A DNA stretch of 54,976 nucleotides from Paludibacteraceae bacterium (GTDB lineage Bacteria; Bacteroidota; Bacteroidia; Bacteroidales; Paludibacteraceae). The notes under the pieces were generated by a model. The model saw only the letters and a program-made list of their open reading frames with translations. It had not been told where the DNA came from and searched no databases. Location of the stretch: positions 1 to 54,976 of the forward strand of contig JAFOFC010000066.1 of NCBI GenBank assembly GCA_017387515.1, in the 5' to 3' direction. Made by a program: the position numbers and the translations under genes. Shown here piece by piece: positions 43,180 through 52,795 of this stretch; within the stretch, counting starts at the first letter, position 1; each line of letters opens with the position of its first letter.

Positions 43180-44210
43180 ACCATTTGTGCTAATGCGGTA
43201 AGTAATTCTTGGTTTTCTTGGGGGGTTCCTATGGTAATGCGCAGGCAACCTTGGCAAAGGGTTACGCTGTTGCGATTGCGTACAATAATACCTTTGTTTA
43301 CCAAATAGGTATATGTTTTGTTAGCATCGTCTACTTTTGCTAACACAAAGTTAGCGTCGGTAGGATAAATGTGCTTTACTAAAGGCAAGTTTTGCAAGTT
43401 GGCAATCATCTTGCTGCGTTCTGCCAAAAGGGTCTCTACCCACTTGTTTTTTTGCTCCACTGCTTCTACTTGCTTCAAAACAGCTTCTTGAGTAAGTAAG
43501 TTTAGGTTGTAAGGGTATTTTACCTTGTTAAAGAAAGCAATGATATCTTCTGATGCAAAGGCCATACCGCAGCGTAAAGCCGCCATGCCCCACGCTTTAG
43601 AGAAGGTTTGCAACACAATAATATTAGGGTATGCATTGAGCGATGCTAACCACGATGGCTCGTTAGAGAAATCGATGTAGGCTTCGTCAATAACTACAAT
43701 GCCCTCAAAACCGGTTACAATTTTTTCTATTTCGCTACGTTCTAACGAGTTGCCAGTAGGGTTGTTTGGCGAACACAAAAAGATAACTTTGGTGTTGGCA
43801 TCGCATGCGTCCAATACGTTTTGGGCATCTAGGCTAAAATCGTCGTTTAAATTAACTTGTTTGTAGGCAACGTTGTTAATATCGGCACACACCCCGTACA
43901 TGCCATAGGTAGGGTTAATGGCTACCACATTGTCTTGAGCAGGTTCGCAAAAAATACGGAAAATAAGGTCGATGGGCTCGTCGCTACCTACGCCTAACAT
44001 AATTTGAGTAGGGCGCACCCCTTTAAGCGCTGCAATTTTTTCTTTAAGTTGCACTTGTAAAGGGTCTGGGTAACGATTAAAAGGTTGGTTATAAGGGTTT
44101 TCGTTAGCGTCTAAGAAAACCGATGCCTCGCCTGTAAACTCGTTGCGTGCGCAAGAGTAGGGGGCTAAACTCCAAATATTGGGACGTATAAGTTCTTGTA
44201 ATGTTTTCAT
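43176..44210 (-). CDS. hisC: Histidinol-phosphate aminotransferase
   Basis: Converts imidazole acetol phosphate and glutamate to histidinol phosphate. The 344-residue PLP enzyme has [45 protein letters not shown] and the PLP Lys in [18 protein letters not shown]. It overlaps hisB by 4 nt and follows a lipoprotein gene by 5 nt. Other his genes are not in this stretch, so the pathway is split or only partly clustered here. Confidence 0.95.
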   Translation of the reverse strand: MKTLQELIRPNIWSLAPYSCARNEFTGEASVFLDANENPYNQPFNRYPDPLQVQLKEKIAALKGVRPTQIMLGVGSDEPIDLIFRIFCEPAQDNVVAINPTYGMYGVCADINNVAYKQVNLNDDFSLDAQNVLDACDANTKVIFLCSPNNPTGNSLERSEIEKIVTGFEGIVVIDEAYIDFSNEPSWLASLNAYPNIIVLQTFSKAWGMAALRCGMAFASEDIIAFFNKVKYPYNLNLLTQEAVLKQVEAVEQKNKWVETLLAERSKMIANLQNLPLVKHIYPTDANFVLAKVDDANKTYTYLVNKGIIVRNRNSVTLCQGCLRITIGTPQENQELLTALAQMV

Positions 44211-44215
44211 GTTGT

Positions 44216-44749
44216 TTAGTTTGCTGCTTGTTTGGTAACGGTAGAGTCTTTTACAAGTACTAAAAACTCTTGCACATACGGATTGTATGGATCTTCTACT
44301 TTAGACGTATTTTGCAAACGCATATTTACCGTTAAAGGTTCTTGCTGATTGGTACGTGCTTTAATGGGTATTAGCATCCAATACGTACCAATAATGTATG
44401 TTTGTGGTTTAAACTGATAAAATCCTTTGCCAGGTTGACTGTATTCGGTACAAAGTTGTTCGCCGTCTTCGGTAATGGTTACCAACGAGTCTTTTAGGTA
44501 TTCGCGGTCGATGTTTGTTTGAAAAGTGGTGAGTTCGTTACCACGGCCGTTTAATTCTATCTCTACAAAAAGGGTTTCTCCAACGCAAATAGGAGTTTCT
44601 GTGCTTGCAATTCGGGTAGTATCAATGTACATTCTGTGAAAAACGATGCATGGATTGTTGTAGTTGCCTAAGCATGATGTAAAGAATATACTCATTGCAG
44701 CAAAGGCAATGAATCCCATTATTTTGGCTATCTTTAGTGTCTTGTTCAT
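44216..44749 (-). CDS. Lipoprotein of unknown function
   Basis: A 177-residue lipoprotein ([22 protein letters not shown] then FTSC, lipobox Cys at about residue 26). The rest is beta-rich with [21 protein letters not shown] and WMLIPIKA and looks like an Ig-like sandwich. No family recognised. It shares a transcript with hisC-hisB (5 nt gap), with a TACATTTG -7 box at 44781-44788 facing the HAD promoter on the other strand. Its link to histidine synthesis is unexplained. Confidence 0.6.
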   Translation of the reverse strand: MNKTLKIAKIMGFIAFAAMSIFFTSCLGNYNNPCIVFHRMYIDTTRIASTETPICVGETLFVEIELNGRGNELTTFQTNIDREYLKDSLVTITEDGEQLCTEYSQPGKGFYQFKPQTYIIGTYWMLIPIKARTNQQEPLTVNMRLQNTSKVEDPYNPYVQEFLVLVKDSTVTKQAAN

Positions 44750-44847
44750 GGTAGATAAATATGGAGTCTAATAACCTACGCAAATGTAGTGTAAATTGAC
44801 GATATACACAAAAAATACTATCTTTGCACCTTAATTTTGAACGATAA

Positions 44848-45537
44848 ATGCAAACGGATATGAAACCGAATTTACCTTTTTTGCCCAAAGCTGTGTTTTT
44901 TGATATGGACGGAGTTATTTTTGACTCCATGCCCCGCCATGCCAAGGCTTGGAGCGAAGCCATGGCCCTAGAAGGCTTGCCTTTTTCTGAGTATCAAGTG
45001 TATTTGCAAGAGGGTAGAACCGGTTCGGGAACCGTAACCGATGTATTTTTAGCACATGGTAGGGGCGTGCCAACGGAGGCCGATATTCAGCGCATTTATG
45101 CCAACAAGAGTCGCCTTTTTGATGCTTTTGGAGACCCTATCCCAATGCGTGGTATGCACAATGTGCTAGAAAAGGTAAAATCGTTAGGACTAGAAATTTA
45201 CATTGTAACAGGCTCTGGCCAAGCTAGTCTGTTGGATACACTAAATCATTATTTTCCCCATACTTTCTACAAAGAAAAAATGGTAACTGCCTACGACGTT
45301 AAAAAGGGCAAGCCCGATCCAGAACCTTATCTTATGGCACTTGAAAAAGCGGGTTTGCAAGCGGACGAGGCCATAGTGGTAGAAAATGCCCCTTTGGGTG
45401 TGCGCTCTGCCAAAGGCGCAGGCATTTTTACCATTGCCGTAAATACTGGCATTCTTTCTGATGACGACCTTTGGCAAGCCGGCGCCGATGTGGTACTACC
45501 CGATATGGAGGCGTTGTTGGAATGGATAGGGAACTAA
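44848..45537 (+). CDS. HAD-family phosphatase, beta-phosphoglucomutase-like
   Basis: A 229-residue HAD hydrolase: FFDMDGVIFDSMPRHAKAWSEAM (catalytic DxD and cap start), IVTGSGQASLL (motif II), KKGKPDPEPYLMALEKAG (motif III Lys) and VVENAPLGVRSAKGAGIF (motif IV acidic pair partly replaced by E-N). This is the subclass with beta-phosphoglucomutase and 2-deoxyglucose-6-phosphatase; the sugar phosphate is not predictable. TATCTTTG at 44819-44826 is its -7 box. Structured RNA 2 follows after about 60 nt. Confidence 0.85.
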   Translation: MQTDMKPNLPFLPKAVFFDMDGVIFDSMPRHAKAWSEAMALEGLPFSEYQVYLQEGRTGSGTVTDVFLAHGRGVPTEADIQRIYANKSRLFDAFGDPIPMRGMHNVLEKVKSLGLEIYIVTGSGQASLLDTLNHYFPHTFYKEKMVTAYDVKKGKPDPEPYLMALEKAGLQADEAIVVENAPLGVRSAKGAGIFTIAVNTGILSDDDLWQAGADVVLPDMEALLEWIGN

Positions 45538-45558
45538 TTGAGAAAAAGAAGCGTTTTT

Positions 45559-45591
45559 TTTGTAATTCGCTAAAGAATCTTATTATATTTG
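45559..45591 (+). promoter_or_regulatory. Promoter of structured RNA 2
   Basis: TTTG (45559-45562), a 21-nt spacer and TATATTTG (45584-45591) predict transcription from about 45598, just before the closing helix of the RNA. Confidence 0.75.
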
Positions 45592-45599
45592 CAATGAAT

Positions 45600-45894
45600 A
45601 TTACCCACGTCGATGAGAGTGTATAGTGTTACACAATGGCGTGGGATTATGTGAGCGTTTATTACGCATGTTCTGACATTTTAGAAACTTCGCAACTTTC
45701 TTAATAACGTAGATCAGAATATAGCAACGATAAATGTTTGCGGGATATGGGTATGTACATGGCATATCTATACTTTGTTGTATAGTATGTTTACTTATAT
45801 CGACGTGGGCTTTGCGTTGTCTGTTCTATTTACGTTAGGCAATGCGAAGGCCTCTAAAATGTGGAACGACAACAGTCGGGTCCACGTTTTTTTT
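45600..45894 (+). ncRNA. Structured RNA 2, multi-helix, upstream of the SPFH/protease genes
   Basis: About 295 nt with no gene and dense pairing. A closing helix CCCACGTCGAT (45604-45614) / ATCGACGTGGG (45799-45809) encloses GTGTA/TACAC (45619-45634), GCGT/ACGC (45655-45667), TTCTGA/TCAGAA (45671-45719), ATATG/CATAT (45745-45767) and CTATAC/GTATAG (45768-45785). Then CTTTGCGTTG pairs with CAATGCGAAG (45810-45849) and GTGGA-A-CGAC pairs with GTCG-GG-TCCAC (45861-45885), ending in eight T. GGGTCCAC can instead pair with GTGGGCTT (45805-45812), the same alternative helix as in RNA 1. Pattern plus promoter argues for a real RNA; its class is unknown to me. Confidence 0.65.
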
Positions 45895-45949
45895 ATGTCC
45901 TTTACATAGTCAATTAATAGTATTATATAACAATTAAATTTTATAAAAT

Positions 45950-48664
45950 ATGAACTGTCCTCATTGCGGATTTGATAGAATCCTTCCGATGTACAAAGTT
46001 TGCCCAAAGTGTAAACAATCTTTAAATTCTTCAGTAGAATCTAAAACAACGACAAAAGATAATGTTGAAGTACAATCTAACACCGAAACAAAATTGATAA
46101 CAGGTTTATTTTGGGCATATCAAAAGGCTATCAAGGATCCATCAGTATTTAAAGATTATGCAAAGAGAAATCCTAACGATAGTAAAAAATTATTAGAGAA
46201 GTGGAAGAATGAAGGTCGTGATATTTCTATGTTAATTTCTGCATCTGCATCTTCTGTTTCAAATAATGTTTTAACTACAGATTCATCAGTTCAATCGACA
46301 ATTAATTCTACAAATAATAATATAAGTAAAGGTGATGTAGCAACAATTACAACTAAAAATAAATCCAATAATTATATTACTTGGCAGATAACTCAGAATC
46401 AATTTGCTCGCAATATATCAGCACAAGAAGTTGCTAATATGTCAGATTCTGATGGAGTGTATGTTCAAGAGGGCGTAACAGCTGTCATATTTGTAGATGG
46501 TGAAATAGTTTCTGAACTTGAAGGAGGTGGTCTTTATAAGTTTGCATCATCAAAAGTATATCGTGAAGCTGAATTAAAGTACGCAGAAGATGAAGAAGAT
46601 AAGCGTGCTCATGAAGGTATTATAAAAAAGATTGGTAGAGTAGGTCGTTCCTTATTGAATTTAGTTTTTGGAAAAAGTGAGAAGGTTCGTCAGGAGAATA
46701 ATAGAAAACGCAGAGAAACAATTAAAGAGATAGCAAAAAAAATTACTGGTAACTCAATAGTGTCTGTCGTGTTGAAACGTGACGGTGTGGTGCGTACGAC
46801 AATGGGTATTAGACCAGTAACGACTGAAGACGGTGGTGTAAATATGGAATTTGCTCCTTATAAAATCCACACGAAATCACTCACAGTAGATCTTGCAGTT
46901 GATTTTGAGGCACGTATTACGAATTTCCGTGAGTTCCGTACTACATATTTGATGGATCAAAATTCATATTCAGCAAATGACCTTCGTACAGCTCTAAATA
47001 CTTTTATGCGAACTGCACTTCAACGTGCGCTTCAGAACTATGTGGCAGATGGAGAATTGCTTCCTGCTGAGTTAATGGCATCCATTAGTTATGAGTTAAT
47101 GGCAAAAAGCCAGGAATTACTACATGGGATTGCCATCACCAATGTTTTAGATATTACAACATCTAATGAGGCTTTTGAGCGTTTCCGAGCATTAGAGGAA
47201 AAACTCTTCTGTACAGACAAGGAAATAGATTATCTTAGTCGCACAAATGAGTTTAAGAATCGTCTTCAATCTGTAGAAAATCAACAAAAGGTTGCTGAAG
47301 CAAAAACAGAGCTAGAACTTCGTAAGGAACTTGATCAAATAAATAATGATCAACTAATCCACGACGATGAAATGGAGGCATTTGTACAACTTCTTCAAAG
47401 TCAAAAGCGAATTCGTGAGGCTCGAGCAGAAAATGAAGAACTTGCAGAGCTACTAAAATTGAAGGGTAATCGTCTTGTTAGTGAAGAAGAACTCGATGTA
47501 CTGGTGAACAGCATAAGAGACAAGAAGTTTGATCGTGAGCAAGTGTCTGCTACTTTCCAATTGAATGCAGTTCACCGAACAGAGATGACTCGTATTCAAT
47601 TAGATGCAGAGCGCCAAAAGAATCAGTTGCTCAATGAAGCCGAACTAAACGACATTCGCTTTGAGCAAGTGCGCAAAGAACTTGCTCGTGAAATAGAGTT
47701 ATCTGAGTTACAAGAAGAACATGAATTAGCTTCAGCTAAACGCCTAGACGACTATGCTGATTCTCGTCGTGATAAAGACTTTAACTTTGACCAACGCCAA
47801 AAAGAAGCCGAGTATGTACTTAAGCAACGAGAAGCACAAGATACACTTGATTTGGAGAAGCAACGTACCCAAAATGAAATGGATATTCTTCGTCAAAAAG
47901 CAGAGGTCGCTCGCCAAAATATGCAGGCTATGCAACAACATGAGCAAGAAATGGCGGAGAAGAAACATCAAGAAGAAATGGCTCGCATTGCAGCTCAACA
48001 AAATATGACTGCTGAACAATTGATGGCTGCTGGTGCTGCAGGGTTGTCGGCGGAGGCACAAAAGGCTTTTGCCGAATCGTTAGCTGCTGCTAAGGGAGGA
48101 GACAAGGAACGTGAAATGTATGAGCGTATGCTTCAAATGCAAGCTGATAGCAATTCTTCAAATCAAGCACAACAAGCTGCGATGATGCAACAGATGATGA
48201 CTATGATGCAAGGAGCAATGCAAACTAATGCTACTATGGCAACGAATATGGCAGCAGGTCAGGCTGCGCAACAACAAGCACAACTAGAAGCTATGCAGAA
48301 TATCGCAGGTGCGCGAATCGCTCAAACTGAAGGAATGAAGGATGAGTACCGCAAGCAGATGGAACATGAACAGAAACGCACAGATGCTGCACAAGATAAA
48401 GCTCTCAACTATACAACCAAAATAACTCAAGAAGAAATAAAAGCAGAATCAAATATTGCAGGAAAAGTTAGTCCTAAGGATGAAGAAGCATCTTATTTTA
48501 TACCTGACTTTGGTACTAATTACACCATAAAGGAAATTGGTAACTTGATTTTGAACGGTACTATTGATCCTGATACTGAGTTAGAAGTCAATGGTGAATC
48601 CATGACTGTAGCTGAGGTAGAGGAATTCTATCCATTTCTTGAGAAAAAATATGGAAACGCATAA
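45950..48664 (+). CDS. Zinc-ribbon SPFH/band-7 protein with long coiled coil
   Basis: A 904-residue protein with no signal peptide. Residues 3-21 are a zinc ribbon (CPHC ... CPKC). After a Ser/Asn/Thr-rich linker, residues about 145-430 look like an SPFH domain of the cytoplasmic virion-core-like/flotillin group (VYVQEGVTAVIFVDGEIVSELEGGGLYKF; VDLAVDFEARITNF). Residues about 425-700 are a charged coiled coil, 680-830 are Gln/Met/Ala-rich, and 855-904 resemble a GYF_2-type tail (YTIKEIGNLILNGTIDPDTELEV). Such proteins oligomerise into rings or patches at membranes. It starts about 55 nt after RNA 2 and opens a run of five co-directional genes. Codons such as AGA and ATA are commoner than in core genes, suggesting transfer. 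Confidence 0.78.
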   Translation: MNCPHCGFDRILPMYKVCPKCKQSLNSSVESKTTTKDNVEVQSNTETKLITGLFWAYQKAIKDPSVFKDYAKRNPNDSKKLLEKWKNEGRDISMLISASASSVSNNVLTTDSSVQSTINSTNNNISKGDVATITTKNKSNNYITWQITQNQFARNISAQEVANMSDSDGVYVQEGVTAVIFVDGEIVSELEGGGLYKFASSKVYREAELKYAEDEEDKRAHEGIIKKIGRVGRSLLNLVFGKSEKVRQENNRKRRETIKEIAKKITGNSIVSVVLKRDGVVRTTMGIRPVTTEDGGVNMEFAPYKIHTKSLTVDLAVDFEARITNFREFRTTYLMDQNSYSANDLRTALNTFMRTALQRALQNYVADGELLPAELMASISYELMAKSQELLHGIAITNVLDITTSNEAFERFRALEEKLFCTDKEIDYLSRTNEFKNRLQSVENQQKVAEAKTELELRKELDQINNDQLIHDDEMEAFVQLLQSQKRIREARAENEELAELLKLKGNRLVSEEELDVLVNSIRDKKFDREQVSATFQLNAVHRTEMTRIQLDAERQKNQLLNEAELNDIRFEQVRKELAREIELSELQEEHELASAKRLDDYADSRRDKDFNFDQRQKEAEYVLKQREAQDTLDLEKQRTQNEMDILRQKAEVARQNMQAMQQHEQEMAEKKHQEEMARIAAQQNMTAEQLMAAGAAGLSAEAQKAFAESLAAAKGGDKEREMYERMLQMQADSNSSNQAQQAAMMQQMMTMMQGAMQTNATMATNMAAGQAAQQQAQLEAMQNIAGARIAQTEGMKDEYRKQMEHEQKRTDAAQDKALNYTTKITQEEIKAESNIAGKVSPKDEEASYFIPDFGTNYTIKEIGNLILNGTIDPDTELEVNGESMTVAEVEEFYPFLEKKYGNA

Positions 48665-48684
48665 TAGATAAGAGGATAATAGTT

Positions 48685-50724
48685 ATGTCAATGTTTATTC
48701 CATGTCAACATTGCGGTCATCAATATACAGAAGATTGGACCTGGTATATTTGTGATACATGTGGATACCGCATATGTATGAATTGTTATGGAAGCCATTC
48801 TGGTCCAGGAAATGGCCATAATAGTGGTGGAGGTAAGTGTAGTCAATGTCAAACAGGGTGGTTGCACATACAACATGGTATTCGTTCTTCTATATCAACG
48901 CCACTCACTAGTAGTAAGTTGGATGAGTATCTTTCTCGCGCAAGAGGTGGCAATAAGTCTCAGGAGAATCAATATACAACAGAAATATGCGAGCAATCTA
49001 CTTATTCTGAACAAGAACTATATCGTGCAAATTCATCAAATAAGACTCCAAAAGGAATTATTTACACCAATACAGCTCTCATTGCTAGCAAATATAAGAA
49101 TACAGATGCTACAGATGTACGTAATATTATATTAGATTTTATGCGTGCCTCTGAAAATAAGTCTGGCTTCATTTGGGACTTAATTGATCTAAGTTCGGAA
49201 GATATGAAAGGAGCAATAGCAGATGATGCTTCATGGATGGAGTATGCACAATTCTTGTCTGACTATTGTGAAGGTATGGGTATTTGTAAGTCTGCACGCA
49301 CACCATTATTCATTATAGGAGGTAGTGATGTTATTCCAATGCCTGAGTTTTACGCAAGCGTGGGACACGATGTTAAAACTATTGAAGACTCGGATATGCT
49401 CTATTGTTTTCCTATAAATTATCCTTGGAAGAAAGTTTCTATTGATGATGCCATATTCAATGTAGCACGTCTTCCTTTAGATTACGTAGAAAGTGGAAAA
49501 CTTTCGTCATCAGTGCAAGATGATCTGGGAGGATATTTCAAGCGTGCAGTTAAAGTTTTATCAGATGGGATCCCATTAACATATGCTATGATGACAGCAA
49601 ATGCGGGAAAAAATGGCAATAATGATTGGACATGGACATCGGCTGATGTTATGGCAAAACTCCCACAACAACAATTGAAAAATGATGGTAAATTAACACG
49701 TGATAATATGTTTTTGTGTCCATCTTTAGATGTGATGGGAGAAGAATATTATAGTAATGAGAATGTAAAAATATATAAGAATTATCTGTCTAAAACAGAT
49801 ATGCTATTCATAAATTTACATGGTTCACCCAATAAGGAATATTCTGGTTATCTTGGTCAAGAGGATTATGCTCCTTATTGGGGTATGTCAATTGAATTGA
49901 TGAAGCAATTGAAGTCCCCAATCATAAATGCCTTTCCTTGTTACGGAGCACGTTATGGAAAATATTTCTTTGATAACAATGATGGTAGTATGCCTGAATA
50001 TCAAGTTTATGATCGAGAAGATTCTATGTTGCTGACAGCTTTCTATAATGGCAATGTTCTGCTTTTTACAGGTTCGTGTACTAGCAGTATGTGTAGTAAT
50101 GTAATAGGTAATGGCACTATCGTAGATCATCTAAACGAGACAAACCATCCTGTAGATTTGTTGATGCCTGCAGGTTACGCAGAGGCAATGCTTAAACTCT
50201 ATGCTTGTTATCTGTTCCAAGGCGAACAAGCTGGCTATGCTATGCTTCGTGCAAAGATAGATTATCTCAATTATCGAGCAAAGTATGAGAACAAGGACCT
50301 TGTTTTCTTAACGCTTAATCAGTTTAATCTTTTTGGATGTCCAATACTCTTTTCTACACCGCAGGACGCAACACACCAATTGCGTGAATCGTTTGAGTCT
50401 ATGAGTATTCCTGCAAAAGAGTTGCCTGATGTAGAATATAATACAGAGTTTGACCGCTTTGAGCAAGGTGTTGACGGTATACTTAATCGTGCACGCACAC
50501 TTGTGGATAACAATCTCAAATTATTAGAAGAAAAAATTCGTACAGAACTCTATGGCGCATTAGGTCTCACAGAAGATAGCCTTACTCGTATTGAGAGTGT
50601 CGAATACCAAGGTCAACAATCTTATAATTTGACCTATGCCAAAAAGAATAAGTTCTATCCAGAATTCTACATTGTACAAACCGATGCAAATGGTGAAATT
50701 AAAGAAGTTTTAAAATCTAGATAA
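48685..50724 (+). CDS. Cytoplasmic caspase-fold (C25/gingipain-like) cysteine protease with zinc-binding N-terminus
   Basis: A 679-residue protein lacking a signal peptide or T9SS tail. Residues 7-55 are a Cys/His-rich finger (CQHC, CDTC, CMNC, CSQC, plus His38 and His45), treble-clef/B-box-like. Residues about 120-560 resemble the peptidase C25 caspase fold: TPLFIIGGSDVIPMPEF (205-221), NVARLPLDYVESGKL (259-273), the probable catalytic His379 in LFINLHGS and Cys419 in NAFPCYGAR, 40 residues apart, as a caspase/gingipain dyad requires. A second Cys465 is in FTGSCTSS. The C-terminal 110 residues include a helix. Gingipains are secreted; this one appears intracellular. It follows the SPFH gene by 20 nt. 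Confidence 0.75.
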   Translation: MSMFIPCQHCGHQYTEDWTWYICDTCGYRICMNCYGSHSGPGNGHNSGGGKCSQCQTGWLHIQHGIRSSISTPLTSSKLDEYLSRARGGNKSQENQYTTEICEQSTYSEQELYRANSSNKTPKGIIYTNTALIASKYKNTDATDVRNIILDFMRASENKSGFIWDLIDLSSEDMKGAIADDASWMEYAQFLSDYCEGMGICKSARTPLFIIGGSDVIPMPEFYASVGHDVKTIEDSDMLYCFPINYPWKKVSIDDAIFNVARLPLDYVESGKLSSSVQDDLGGYFKRAVKVLSDGIPLTYAMMTANAGKNGNNDWTWTSADVMAKLPQQQLKNDGKLTRDNMFLCPSLDVMGEEYYSNENVKIYKNYLSKTDMLFINLHGSPNKEYSGYLGQEDYAPYWGMSIELMKQLKSPIINAFPCYGARYGKYFFDNNDGSMPEYQVYDREDSMLLTAFYNGNVLLFTGSCTSSMCSNVIGNGTIVDHLNETNHPVDLLMPAGYAEAMLKLYACYLFQGEQAGYAMLRAKIDYLNYRAKYENKDLVFLTLNQFNLFGCPILFSTPQDATHQLRESFESMSIPAKELPDVEYNTEFDRFEQGVDGILNRARTLVDNNLKLLEEKIRTELYGALGLTEDSLTRIESVEYQGQQSYNLTYAKKNKFYPEFYIVQTDANGEIKEVLKSR

Positions 50725-50749
50725 ATAACTATTGTTGATAATTTTTTAT

Positions 50750-51244
50750 ATGGAACTTTATCATGCAACTATCAAGGAATATGAAAACGGGCAAACATAT
50801 TCTATAGATGATTATGAGGGTGATAATTATTTTTATACAAAATTAAACGACGAGCAGAAGAAAGTGGAAGAACTATTAGAAGAGTCCCGCAATCAGGATA
50901 CTCCTCAACGTAGAAAATGTTTCTTTTTTTTTGATAATCTAGATTATTGTTCGTATTTCTTTTCTAGACAATATCCAGGCGAACCATTTCATGTATACAA
51001 AGTAAATGTTGAGGATGTAAGAGGTGGATTTCCAATGTGTATGGTAAATGCAATAAAGAATAATATTGAACTTGCCCCAATGATGGTTGATGAGTATTGG
51101 GAACCTAAGAGTAAATGGAATGTTCTTGAATATTTAAGCAACAAAATGATTATTATTGAAGAGTGTGAAGTTAATAATAACCATATAAGTGCATCGTACC
51201 AATATAATTTAGATTCAGAAAAAGCAGGTAACTTTAATGCATAG
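50750..51244 (+). CDS. DUF2441-like small protein, possible ADP-ribosyltransferase fold
   Basis: A 164-residue protein. It opens MELYHATIKEYENGQTY, then RRKCFFFFDNLDYCSYFF, FHVYKVNVED and a late EYWEP ... WNVLEYLSNKMIIIEE. This order (YHxT, F-rich strand, Y-containing strand, C-terminal E) is what I associate with DUF2441 and related ART-like folds, where an H-Y-E type triad could bind NAD. I see no certain catalytic triad, so call it fold-level only. The ATG at 50750 is chosen over a TTG at 50732. It is 25 nt after the protease gene and 27 nt before the next, so it belongs to the same transcript and could be effector, toxin or modifier. Confidence 0.5.
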   Translation: MELYHATIKEYENGQTYSIDDYEGDNYFYTKLNDEQKKVEELLEESRNQDTPQRRKCFFFFDNLDYCSYFFSRQYPGEPFHVYKVNVEDVRGGFPMCMVNAIKNNIELAPMMVDEYWEPKSKWNVLEYLSNKMIIIEECEVNNNHISASYQYNLDSEKAGNFNA

Positions 51245-51271
51245 ATATACAGATAAAACGATAAAAAGCAA

Positions 51272-52789
51272 ATGAGTAAAATTTGTCCGATATGTAATCA
51301 TGAATGGCCAGACAACTTTCAGTCTTGTCCTTTAGATTCAACTCCTTTAATAAACAAAATAGAATCTACTTCTGGATTTTCTCTTAATTTAGGAGATGCT
51401 AATGCTGTATCTGGAGGTATAAACTTATCAGATAATCATTCAATTAATACTACAAATACTCATAATGTAGATTCGCATAATGTAATAACCAATAACATTA
51501 CGCAAATTGAACGCGAGAAAAGTATTGAGGAAATTAAGCATGAAAAAGAGCAGTCTTTCCGAGAAGCTTGCAAGAATGTTTATCAACATGGCTTAATGAC
51601 TTCTGATAATAAGAAGAAGTTAGAAGATATACAGTATCAACTGGGGTTAGATGGAATAACAGCATCGCGAATTATTTCGGAAGTTGCACGTCGTTTTGAA
51701 AAAAAGTCTGATGTGCTTTCTCCAGTACATCAAATAACATTTAACAATATTAAAACGGCAATATCTGCTAATCGTCTTGATATTGTAAATAGACTTTTAG
51801 CACAAATGAAAGCCATGGTGCAGAGGTACTCTACTGAAGATGTACAATATACCTATTATATGCTTCAAGCTATTTTGCATCCTAACACATGTATTGTTGA
51901 CTATGAAAACCAGCAAGAGGACAAGTATTGGCAATCGTTTTGGTCTTCAATCGCTTACCGCAAAGTAGGTGATATTGAAAAGTCTGAAATCTTGGTCGCA
52001 GATATCGGAGATAAATGGATAGATATTATTCCTCAAGAAAATGTATTTATACTGGCAGCAGTTAATGCTATGCTTGATAAGGATTATGAGTCTGCTAAAT
52101 CCTTATATGATAATGTAACAGGAGAACATTCTACACTCCTAACAGAATTGGTTTCTTGCATTTATACATTACTCTATAGAGACGCTCTTGCTGTAGATGA
52201 TTTGAAACAAATGCAGCAAGAGTGCAAATTCTATTCTGTAAATCTGTTTGATTCATGCAATGTACCGCAAATAAGTCATAATGAGACACTAAATTTTGAA
52301 CATTTTGAAGCAAAAGAGATACATGCAGTAGATGCTTCTCAATCAAATGCTGCGGAACCCAAACAAGAGGTAGAGGTGGTGCAAACACAAAAGGTCGCAA
52401 TACCCGAAAAGAAAATAGTATCACCCTCAAAAGCAGAGATACCTATAATTCCTCAAGCAGAACCGAAAAAAGAATTAGATATAATGAGTAATCCAATGTT
52501 GTTATTTGAATTGCTTAGTAAAACCACAACAGAGCAAATGCGTACATATAATCTCCTTTTGGAGTCTGCCTCAAAAGGAGACGGTAAAGCGGGTGTGTAT
52601 CTGGCATATTTTTACTTACATGGCATCATTGTTTCTGCTGATCTTAAAGAGGCGGAAAAAAGAATACTAAATAGTAATTATCAGAACGATCCTATTCTCA
52701 TTCAATTATTGATTGAGTTATATAACAAAAAAGGAGTAGCTGCGTTAGCAGATGTTTGGAAAAGAAAGTTAAATGCCTTAAAAAAATAA
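51272..52789 (+). CDS. Zinc-ribbon protein with TPR/Sel1-like helical repeats
   Basis: A 505-residue soluble protein. Residues 5-19 are a zinc ribbon (CPIC ... CPLD). Residues about 35-75 are low-complexity Asn/Thr/His/Ser, reading like tandem NxT/HN units. Residues about 75-120 are charged helix, and about 155-320 consist of helical pairs. After a Pro/Glu/Lys-rich linker (about 355-410), a Sel1-type pair (YNLLLESASKGDGKAGVYLAYFYLHGIIV) ends the chain. Probably a scaffold or sensor for the SPFH/protease module. No enzymatic motif. 6 nt before the next gene. Confidence 0.65.
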   Translation: MSKICPICNHEWPDNFQSCPLDSTPLINKIESTSGFSLNLGDANAVSGGINLSDNHSINTTNTHNVDSHNVITNNITQIEREKSIEEIKHEKEQSFREACKNVYQHGLMTSDNKKKLEDIQYQLGLDGITASRIISEVARRFEKKSDVLSPVHQITFNNIKTAISANRLDIVNRLLAQMKAMVQRYSTEDVQYTYYMLQAILHPNTCIVDYENQQEDKYWQSFWSSIAYRKVGDIEKSEILVADIGDKWIDIIPQENVFILAAVNAMLDKDYESAKSLYDNVTGEHSTLLTELVSCIYTLLYRDALAVDDLKQMQQECKFYSVNLFDSCNVPQISHNETLNFEHFEAKEIHAVDASQSNAAEPKQEVEVVQTQKVAIPEKKIVSPSKAEIPIIPQAEPKKELDIMSNPMLLFELLSKTTTEQMRTYNLLLESASKGDGKAGVYLAYFYLHGIIVSADLKEAEKRILNSNYQNDPILIQLLIELYNKKGVAALADVWKRKLNALKK

Positions 52790-52795
52790 AGTATC

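Noticed and set aside
45950-48664. Phage tail-length or myosin-like protein
   Set aside because: Coiled coil alone would allow this, but the SPFH region, zinc ribbon and neighbours fit a scaffold better; no phage genes nearby.
48685-50724. Surface gingipain secreted by T9SS
   Set aside because: No signal peptide and no C-terminal sorting domain.
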